Below, piece by piece: positions 1 to 4,776 of a stretch of DNA of 17,004 nucleotides. Position numbers and translations under genes: made by a program. The DNA comes from CAYTES01 sp964436935 (GTDB lineage Bacteria; Patescibacteriota; Gracilibacteria; UBA1369; UBA12473), in contig CAYTES010000031.1 in NCBI GenBank assembly GCA_964436935.1, forward strand, positions 1 to 17,004, read 5' to 3'. The notes beneath the pieces were generated by a model. That model had not been told where the DNA came from. It made no database searches and saw only the letters and a program-made list of their open reading frames with translations. Positions within the stretch are counted from its first letter, which is position 1. Every line of letters starts with the position of its first letter.

Positions 1-44
1 AATATCACCAACATCATACCACTATTTATTTAGTTTTTAAAGGC

Positions 45-92
45 GGCTTAGTATAGCTCATTCAATGTGTTTGGGAAAACGGTTTTGGTGAG
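45..92 (+). repeat. Left copy of direct repeat flanking the DGR
   Basis: Bases 61-92 match 3006-3037 at 30 of 32 positions, without gaps. Weaker similarity extends left to 45 (2990 in the other copy). After the matched block both copies continue with a similar GCGTTT or GTGTTT tail, offset by two bases. The two copies lie on either side of the whole DGR. In one frame both end in a similar peptide finishing KRFW and a stop, so they could be decayed 3' ends of related genes. They could instead be element boundaries. Nothing else is recognised in bases 1-120. Confidence 0.6.
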
Positions 93-124
93 AGGCGTTT
101 AGAATTTAGGGGCACTGGCAGCAC

Positions 125-154
125 TTGACATAATTTATTAAATTAGTTTATAAT
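125..154 (+). promoter_or_regulatory. Consensus sigma70 promoter for the variable-protein gene
   Basis: TTGACA (125-130) and TATAAT (149-154) are both perfect hexamers, separated by 18 bases. The expected transcript start is near 161, giving a leader of about 23 bases before the ATG at 184. The leader has no Shine-Dalgarno sequence. A promoter this close to consensus implies strong, constitutive transcription of the DGR target gene. Confidence 0.8.
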
Positions 155-183
155 TAAATCTTAAATTATAAATCATAAAATTT

Positions 184-1104
184 ATGGCATACAAAGGACC
201 GGATCGTCGTAGGGAACAGGTTTTAGATGGCCTAGCCCAAAGATCTACCTATGAAAAAACGGATATTGACCAAATGGATCATAGGGTAAATGGGAGGGCA
301 GATACGCCGGAGGAAATAGAAAAAATGCGAAAGGCTGGAAAAGAAACCATGCTTCGATTGGCGGGTTATACGACCGAGCGAGTAACCCAAGAGTTAAGTC
401 CTGTCGAAGCTGTTTCACAATCCCAAGAGGTTTCTTTAGATCGACCGAAAGAAAAGGACCTTCGTCTTGATTCTTTAGTTTCAACCATTGATGCGCTTCC
501 CGAAGCGGTTCGCAGATGCAAAGGAAAGGTTCGTACTGGAGCGGAAATTGCACGTGCCATTCCAGATAAAGAAGCCTTTTTAGCAGAAGTAGCTTTGATG
601 CAAGAAGGAACATTCTTTGAACTCAATGAAAGAGGTCAGCTGGTTATGAAGGATGGATGTAAAGAAGCCTATGGGCTAAGAGATGACTTCCCCGCTGCAC
701 AGACCCGTCAAAAACGTCTTGTTTACCGTGATGATGCGGGCAAGATTCAAGTGCTTGGAGGCGTTAATTTTACAGTAGATAAAGAAACAGGTGATCGTGT
801 GTTGCCCAGCAACAAGGGAAGAATTGCAGCACAGTCTATTCTCATGGAACGAGGACTGCCGACCCTTACTTGGGATGGAAGCCAACATCTAGGTGAATAC
901 GCTCGGATGAACGCCAAGGGTCAATTCGAACGAAAAACATCCACTTGGACTGAGGACGACTCACTTGATTCGTCGCGCGCTCGCTATGCCTACTGGGATG
1001 ATAACTATGGGCGCGTGAATTCGTATGTGAACCTTTCTTACGATCAGCGTGTTAATCTCGGTTCCGGTGGCGTGCTAAGGGTCAACTTGAACTTTGAATC
1101 TTAA
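184..1104 (+). CDS. DGR variable (target) protein with C-type-lectin-like diversified C-terminus
   Basis: This 306-residue protein is the diversified target of the adjacent retroelement. Its last ~40 residues are encoded by the variable repeat (codons 264-300). Compared with the template, residues 268, 272, 275, 277, 281, 284, 286, 287, 289, 290 and 298 differ through template-adenine substitutions; residue 295 differs through a C/G change. Most variable codons are AAY (Asn) in the template, which can yield many residues but never a stop. The tail, with STWT upstream, a YAYW motif and a final GGVLRV, resembles the C-type-lectin fold of other DGR targets, a likely ligand-binding scaffold. Residues 1-120 are charged and unrecognised. 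There is no signal peptide or membrane segment, so a cytoplasmic or non-classically exported protein is implied. The ATG at 184 is well placed behind the promoter at 125-154. Confidence 0.88.
   Translation: MAYKGPDRRREQVLDGLAQRSTYEKTDIDQMDHRVNGRADTPEEIEKMRKAGKETMLRLAGYTTERVTQELSPVEAVSQSQEVSLDRPKEKDLRLDSLVSTIDALPEAVRRCKGKVRTGAEIARAIPDKEAFLAEVALMQEGTFFELNERGQLVMKDGCKEAYGLRDDFPAAQTRQKRLVYRDDAGKIQVLGGVNFTVDKETGDRVLPSNKGRIAAQSILMERGLPTLTWDGSQHLGEYARMNAKGQFERKTSTWTEDDSLDSSRARYAYWDDNYGRVNSYVNLSYDQRVNLGSGGVLRVNLNFES
973..1081 (+). repeat. DGR variable repeat (VR)
   Basis: These 109 bases align without gaps to the template repeat at 1447-1555, at a constant offset of 474. There are 16 mismatches. Fifteen are at template adenines: 985, 997, 1006, 1012, 1013, 1024, 1029, 1033, 1034, 1039, 1042, 1048, 1049, 1052 and 1075. 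They change A to T, G or C. The only other mismatch is a template C read as G at 1066, inside the GC-rich 3' block (1057-1081) where the initiation-of-mutagenic-homing sequence is expected. The repeat ends eight codons before the stop of the variable protein. Confidence 0.95.
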
Positions 1105-1137
1105 TTTTTCTTAAACTTTATTTTTTAAAAGACCGCC

Positions 1138-1147
1138 NNNNNNNNNN
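1138..1147. other. Assembly gap (10 N)
   Basis: Ten Ns separate the variable-protein gene from the template-repeat leader. The true length and content are unknown. Paired near-identical repeats, with VR heterogeneity among cells, commonly break assemblies at such loci, so sequence could be missing here. Confidence 0.98.
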
Positions 1148-1187
1148 CTAAGTCAGATAAATCAATAATCGATAACCTTCTATGTAC

Positions 1188-1210
1188 AAGGGTTAAGCCC
1201 TTTTCTTTTT
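1188..1210 (+). terminator. Weak candidate terminator upstream of the template repeat
   Basis: AAGGG (1188-1192) and CCCTT (1198-1202) form a 5-bp stem with a 5-base loop, followed by a T-rich stretch. The stem is short, so termination is only possible. It would separate the variable-protein transcript from the template/RT transcript. A possible -10 for the latter, TACAAT, lies at 1223-1228 but has no clear -35. Confidence 0.25.
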
Positions 1211-1244
1211 CTATAAAATAGGTACAATCGTTGGTAGACGGTGA

Positions 1245-1446
1245 ATAGCCACCCCGCTCGGACGGGGCTACCGTAAAGTGCTCTTTTACAAAATAGGCTT
1301 TGTATGAAAGAAGAAGCCTAAAAGGAGCATCAAGAAGAAATAGACCCTTAGGTTGAGTGAAGTTTAGCCCTTTCTTGGGCTGAAAAATGCGGGTGTGGTT
1401 GCGACTGTACCTCCTTAAAACGGATGAACTTCATCACGAGTGGTGT
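1245..1446 (+). ncRNA. Structured leader of the template-repeat RNA (putative)
   Basis: No gene is seen between the gap and the template repeat, but the + strand can form several hairpins in series. CCCCG (1252-1256) pairs with CGGGG (1263-1267). A two-part stem spans 1279-1330: an outer TGCTCTTTT/AAAGGAGCA stem with one G-U pair, and an inner perfect 7-bp TAGGCTT/AAGCCTA stem (1294-1300 with 1314-1320). An 8-bp stem with one G-U pair joins 1364-1371 to 1378-1385 around TTTCTT. In the Bordetella phage DGR, structured RNA around the template is needed for cDNA priming. A similar role here is inference. Confidence 0.45.
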
Positions 1447-1555
1447 TCGCGCGCTCGCAATGCCTACTGGAATGATAACAATGGGAACGTGAATTCGAAT
1501 GTAAACAATTCTAACAATCAGAATGATAATCTCGGTTCCCGTGGCGTGATAAGGG
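1447..1555 (+). repeat. DGR template repeat (TR)
   Basis: This is the non-mutated master copy of the variable repeat at 973-1081. It contains 34 adenines, 15 of which are changed in the current VR. It is rich in AAT and AAC codons when read in the variable-protein frame, the classic arrangement for maximal diversification without stop codons. It lies on the same strand as the variable protein and the RT. One base (1556) separates its end from the stop codon of the opposite-strand accessory gene. It should be transcribed as RNA, copied by the RT with adenine infidelity, and the cDNA used to overwrite the VR. Confidence 0.95.
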
Positions 1556-1556
1556 C

Positions 1557-1901
1557 CTATTGGCTTTGAGATGACTTCAACCATCCTCCAAGCATTCTTC
1601 CAATTTCTTGGGTTTGTGATTGGAGTTGGAAAACACGAGTTTCATTGACGAGTTTTTTTTCGAGTAAAAGACGAATTTTGAGGATGAGCACTTCTAAAGT
1701 TCCGCTTGCCTTCAAGAGAAAGGCAGCTTTCATTGGCTTGGGGGCATTTTTTGCCATGATGATCTGTTCTAATAGAGTAAGAATGCTCTTTTCAATGCTT
1801 GTGCCAAGACTTAAGCGCCATCGTTTTATCATATGGTCATTTACATCCGTAAACTGGTTATACAGCTCATAACTTTTATTGATGATGGGAAGTGAACTCA
1901 T
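1557..1901 (-). CDS. avd: DGR accessory protein, Avd / four-helix-bundle family
   Basis: This predicted all-helical 114-residue protein matches the Avd-like four-helix-bundle family. It opens with SLPIINKSYELYNQF, continues with amphipathic helices containing SIEKSILTLLEQI and KASGTLEVLILKIRLL, and ends in the family hallmark EIGRMLGGWLKS. Avd forms a pentamer that binds the DGR reverse transcriptase and template RNA and is required for mutagenic retrohoming. I chose the ATG at 1901 because the family N-terminus starts there; a longer TTG start at 1949 adds 16 atypical residues. The gene is antisense to the template and RT, whereas in the Bordetella phage DGR avd is on their strand. Its stop (TAG, 1557-1559) nearly touches the TR and its start overlaps the RT start. 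No Shine-Dalgarno sequence is visible. Confidence 0.85.
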   Translation of the reverse strand: MSSLPIINKSYELYNQFTDVNDHMIKRWRLSLGTSIEKSILTLLEQIIMAKNAPKPMKAAFLLKASGTLEVLILKIRLLLEKKLVNETRVFQLQSQTQEIGRMLGGWLKSSQSQ

Positions 1902-2844
1902 GGATTTGGGGTTAGGAAATATTTGGAATGCTTGGTTTGAATTTCGCAAAGGGAAACGAATGAGCGAAGAGATGCATGAATTTCAGTATTATCTGGAGGT
2001 GCGTTTGTTTGCGCTTTACCAAGACCTGAATAATGGAATCTATCGCCACGGTCCGTATCGGTCTTTTGTGGTGTGCGATAATAAAAGGCGCAAAATTTCA
2101 GTGTCCTCGATAAGAGATCGAGTTGTTCATCGCCTCCTTTATGATTATCTCGTTCCCATCTGGGACAAGACTTTCATTTATGATGCGTGGTCCTGTAGGA
2201 GGGGTAAAGGGCTGCTTGGGGCGATTGAACGCACTCAACAGTTTCTCAAGGCCTATCCGCAAGCCTATGTTTGGCGGGCGGACGTTCAAAAGTTTTTCGA
2301 CAATGTAGACCAAAGAGTGCTTTTTTGCCTCCTCAAGCGACGTGTAAAAGATGTTAAAGCCATGCTTCTCATATGCGAGATGCTCAAAAGTTATCAATCT
2401 TTCGGTAAGGGCATAGGAATGCCGATTGGTAATCTCACCAGCCAGATTTTCTCGAACATTTATCTCAATGAACTGGATCGCTTTGTGAAGCATACGCTTC
2501 AACCCAAGGCATACCTTCGATACGGTGATGATTTTCTTTTGTTTGAATCGGATTTGAAAAAGTTAGAGGATATGCAAAAAGCCGTTACAGATTTTTTATC
2601 AGATGAGCTGAAGCTTACCCTTCATGCCAAAAATAATGTCATCGTGAAGGCACGGCACGGACTCAAGTTTCTCGGAGTAGAATTGTGGCCTTCGGGCAGA
2701 AGACTTTCCAAGCGCAATCAATCCCGCATTGATGCTCGTTTGAACCTTCGCAATACGCCAAGTTACCATGGAGTCATTGCCAAGCACGGCGGACCAAAGC
2801 TTCAAAAATGGCTGGATTGGAGGGTTCATGAGCTGGTCAGTTAG
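1900..2844 (+). CDS. Diversity-generating retroelement reverse transcriptase
   Basis: This is a DGR-type RT that copies template RNA into adenine-mutagenised cDNA. Counting from the ATG at 1900 (314 residues), it has the RDRVVHRLLYDYL block (residues 73-85), RADVQKFFDNVD with the first catalytic Asp (128), the DGR-specific IGNLTSQ motif (176-182, where most RTs have QGxxxSP), and YGDD with the paired catalytic Asp (208-211). The thumb region contains GLKFLGVELW, and the C-terminus DWRVHELVS is typical of compact DGR RTs. All catalytic residues are intact. ATGs at 1882 and 1885 and a TTG at 1879 are in frame. I prefer 1900 because GGAAG lies 8 bases upstream and the family N-terminus (GNIWNAW) follows. 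No maturase or endonuclease domain is present. The transcript must cross the antisense avd gene. Confidence 0.93.
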   Translation: MDLGLGNIWNAWFEFRKGKRMSEEMHEFQYYLEVRLFALYQDLNNGIYRHGPYRSFVVCDNKRRKISVSSIRDRVVHRLLYDYLVPIWDKTFIYDAWSCRRGKGLLGAIERTQQFLKAYPQAYVWRADVQKFFDNVDQRVLFCLLKRRVKDVKAMLLICEMLKSYQSFGKGIGMPIGNLTSQIFSNIYLNELDRFVKHTLQPKAYLRYGDDFLLFESDLKKLEDMQKAVTDFLSDELKLTLHAKNNVIVKARHGLKFLGVELWPSGRRLSKRNQSRIDARLNLRNTPSYHGVIAKHGGPKLQKWLDWRVHELVS

Positions 2845-3042
2845 TAAGGGGAAATTTCGTTCATGGCATTCAAAGAATACCTCCGCTTAGAACCAGCATA
2901 AAGGGCACTACAAAGCAGGGAAAGTTCTGCTTTAGAATCCTTCGTCACCGCTGGCGGAGAGTCGTGGACGACGTTAGAACCGCCATCGAGGCTAATCATA
3001 CACAATTCAATGTCTTTGCGAAAACGGTTTTGGTGAGGTGTT
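2845..3042 (+). other. Intergenic region between RT and ATPase gene, carrying the right repeat copy
   Basis: There is no convincing gene in these ~200 bases. One frame stays open from about 2841 past the right repeat, but the translation is basic and unrecognisable. The RT frame is interrupted by TAG TAA and a later TAA, then runs to the repeat and its KRFW-stop ending. It may be a decayed gene remnant or non-coding. Confidence 0.4.
2990..3037 (+). repeat. Right copy of direct repeat flanking the DGR
   Basis: Bases 3006-3037 match 61-92 with two G/C differences, at 3014 and 3019. The left extension (2990-3005) matches at roughly two thirds of positions. The copy ends six bases before the stop codon of the convergent ATPase gene. 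The repeats are about 2.9 kb apart and enclose every DGR component. Confidence 0.6.
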
Positions 3043-4170
3043 TCAACTCACAAAATCCAAATAATCCTTTCTGCCGATGATCTCAAAGGAAGCCTCAGGA
3101 TAATTTTTAACCCAATCTTTTGGGGCTTTTGTTTTTGAGGGTGACCATTTGCACTCATAGCCAAACAATTTTCCTTCTCGCTCTTCAACAATATCAATTT
3201 CTTTTTGATCCCAGGTCCTCCAAAAATAAACATTGGCAAAGATGTTTTTGTAAGAACGTTTTTTAAGTCGTTCAATAAACACAAAATTTTCCCACAACTC
3301 TCCAACATCATTCCGAAGTTCAATTGCGTTGAAGTTGGCTATCAAAGCGTTACGTACACCTAGGTCATAAAAGTAATAACGTGAACTTTTGCTCACTTCT
3401 TTCCTGAGATTTCTGCTAAAACCACGGACATTAAACAGGATGAACGACTTTTCAAAAATATCCAAATAGCGCGCGACCGTCTTACGGTCAATGGCAAGTT
3501 GTGTGCCCAGCTCGGACAGAGAAACTTCCTTACCTATTTGAAATGCAATCAAACGTAGCAAATCCAAAAGAATTTTAGAGCTCTTCACTCGTTCCAGCTC
3601 CAAAATATCTTTCAGTAAATAAGAGTGAGTAATTTCTTCGATTTTATTGCGCTTTTCCTCTATTGTGCTCGCCGTTATAATTTCAGGATATGCTCCATAG
3701 ATTAAGTAATTGTGCAGTTGCTCCTCTAGCTCGTAGCTTCCATATTTCTCTTTAAGTTCTAGTTGTGATAATGGGAAAAGAGTCAGAGTTTTTTTTCTGC
3801 CTGTCAGAGGCTCACCTATTTGTCCCGCCAAATCAAAGGAGGAGGACCCCGTTACAATGATTTGAATGTGGGGTAAGTGATCAACAATCATTTTTAGGGC
3901 AATTCCCACGTGGGGTATTTTTTGGGCTTCGTCAATAACAAGCAATTCATAAGGCCTTGCATAGGAGAGAATTCGATCGAGTTCTTGAGAGGCAAACAAG
4001 TTTTGTATTCTAATATCGTCCCCCGTTTCAAGCTTGAATTTTAGTGTTGTTTGGCTTAGAAAATCCTGAATTAAAGTCGTTTTTCCTACTTGTCTTGGCC
4101 CAAAAATCACTAATACCTTGCCTTCTTCAAGGTGCTGGCTCAAATTCGAGTAAAATCTCTTTATTTTCAT
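3043..4170 (-). CDS. AAA-family ATPase with C-terminal DUF4143 domain
   Basis: This 375-residue protein has the AAA_14 plus DUF4143 architecture, a large family found across bacteria and archaea and mostly of unknown role. The Walker A motif GPRQVGKTT is at residues 24-32, Walker B LLVIDEA at 76-82, and a sensor-like TGSSSF at 107-112. A winged-helix-like stretch around 215-240 (LSELGTQLAIDRKTVARYL) suggests DNA contact. The C-terminal domain has an EIDIV...ECK pattern (324-341) like the PD-(D/E)xK nuclease core. Its promoter places the transcript start at or beside the ATG, implying a leaderless mRNA. It lies tail-to-tail with the DGR. No functional link to the DGR can be shown; similar genes are often solitary. 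Confidence 0.88.
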   Translation of the reverse strand: MKIKRFYSNLSQHLEEGKVLVIFGPRQVGKTTLIQDFLSQTTLKFKLETGDDIRIQNLFASQELDRILSYARPYELLVIDEAQKIPHVGIALKMIVDHLPHIQIIVTGSSSFDLAGQIGEPLTGRKKTLTLFPLSQLELKEKYGSYELEEQLHNYLIYGAYPEIITASTIEEKRNKIEEITHSYLLKDILELERVKSSKILLDLLRLIAFQIGKEVSLSELGTQLAIDRKTVARYLDIFEKSFILFNVRGFSRNLRKEVSKSSRYYFYDLGVRNALIANFNAIELRNDVGELWENFVFIERLKKRSYKNIFANVYFWRTWDQKEIDIVEEREGKLFGYECKWSPSKTKAPKDWVKNYPEASFEIIGRKDYLDFVS

Positions 4171-4176
4171 AATTTA

Positions 4177-4205
4177 AGTCTATCAAAATCCCCTAAATAT
4201 GTCAA
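4177..4205 (-). promoter_or_regulatory. Promoter of the DUF4143 ATPase gene
   Basis: On the minus strand, TTGACA (4205-4200) is followed after 17 bases by TAGACT (4182-4177). The predicted start falls near 4170, the first base of the ATG, so the message is probably leaderless. Confidence 0.65.
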
Positions 4206-4289
4206 ATTGGATGATTTTTAAGGGACCGAGATTGTCGCAGAGCTAAATAGGGCGGCTACTAATCATCAAAAAATCTAGTTCTACTGAAC

Positions 4290-4379
4290 TGGCGGAGAGA
4301 CAGGGATTCGAACCCTGGAGGAGCTTGCACCCCTGACAGTTTTCAAGACTGTTGCCTTCAACCGCTCGGCCATCTCTCC
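4290..4379 (-). tRNA. tRNA-Ser (anticodon TGA), CCA encoded
   Basis: The acceptor 5' strand GGAGAGA (from 4379) pairs with TCTCTCC (4300-4294). Discriminator G is followed by an encoded CCA ending at 4290. The anticodon stem ACAGT/ACTGT encloses loop CTTGAAA, giving anticodon TGA. A long variable arm and a GGTTCGAATCC T-loop confirm a class II serine tRNA that reads UCA codons. Confidence 0.96.
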
Positions 4380-4390
4380 GTATTTATCGT

Positions 4391-4681
4391 TCAGGATTGT
4401 AGCGGATTTTTTATAATATCCCAAATGGAATCCAGCCTCATCTTAACTAGGTTCCAAAGTTTTTTTGAATCGTTCAAAGCGTTGCTTTCGATGTTTTTTT
4501 TAACGTCTTCGTTTTTCGATTCCTTTTTTTTGCGATGACTTTGTGCGTTCAATTGCTTTGACACTCCTTCCATCACCTGTCTTCTCAACTGGTGTTCCAC
4601 TAGTTTCTCTGCTCTTTCTCGACTCACCCCCGGCAGCTTCTCTTTCCAAGGGGTCATTTCGGCGGATCGATTTTTTTTCAA
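4391..4681 (-). CDS. Small charged helical protein of unknown function
   Basis: This 96-residue, highly basic and probably helical protein has no recognised domain. Seen features are a KEKLPGVSRERAEKLVEHQLRRQV helix-like segment split by charged residues, a Lys-rich middle, and an amphipathic C-terminus. The frame is open only from TTG at 4681. An ATG at 4685, well placed behind the promoter at 4709-4737, is out of frame by one base across a run of eight A. If the run were seven A, translation from that ATG would enter this frame as MIEKNRSAEM. A later ATG (4657) is also possible. The gene lies between argS and tRNA-Ser, and its 3' end overlaps the tRNA promoter. It is plausibly real, but the start is uncertain. 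Confidence 0.5.
   Translation of the reverse strand: MKKNRSAEMTPWKEKLPGVSRERAEKLVEHQLRRQVMEGVSKQLNAQSHRKKKESKNEDVKKNIESNALNDSKKLWNLVKMRLDSIWDIIKNPLQS
4396..4424 (-). promoter_or_regulatory. Promoter of tRNA-Ser
   Basis: On the minus strand, TTGGGA (4424-4419) is followed after 17 bases by TACAAT (4401-4396). The predicted start is about 10 bases before the mature tRNA 5' end. It lies inside the 3' end of the small upstream gene. Confidence 0.6.
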
Positions 4682-4708
4682 TCATATATTATTTAAAGTT
4701 TATATTAA

Positions 4709-4737
4709 ATTATACTAAATAAATCGATTTTAGTCAA
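4709..4737 (-). promoter_or_regulatory. Promoter upstream of the small charged protein gene
   Basis: On the minus strand, TTGACT (4737-4732) is followed after exactly 17 bases by TATAAT (4714-4709). The predicted transcript start near 4702 gives a 17-21 base leader to the ATG at 4685 or the TTG at 4681. This supports expression of the downstream small gene. Confidence 0.65.
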
Positions 4738-4776
4738 TCCTTTTTGCTGTGGCGATTGTCTTGTGCGGTTTGTCAT

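Noticed and set aside
245..888. Several minus-strand frames opposite the variable-protein gene
   Set aside because: They are shadows of a gene with a strong promoter and a DGR-verified reading frame; none resembles a known family.
1387..1569. Plus-strand frame of 60 codons, Asn-rich
   Set aside because: It is the template repeat read in the variable-protein frame, plus leader. TR acts as RNA, and the Asn run reflects AAY codons kept as mutation targets.
2951..2961. 11-base match (CTGGCGGAGAG) to the 3' end of tRNA-Ser at 4289-4299, suggesting an att site
   Set aside because: Only 11 bases match, no integrase is present, and the interval would hold only the ATPase gene and intergenic DNA. 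Chance is the simpler explanation.
2841..3045. Open frame of about 70 codons after the RT
   Set aside because: The translation is basic, without recognisable motifs, lacks a good start and runs into the flanking repeat. It was treated as a non-coding or decayed remnant.
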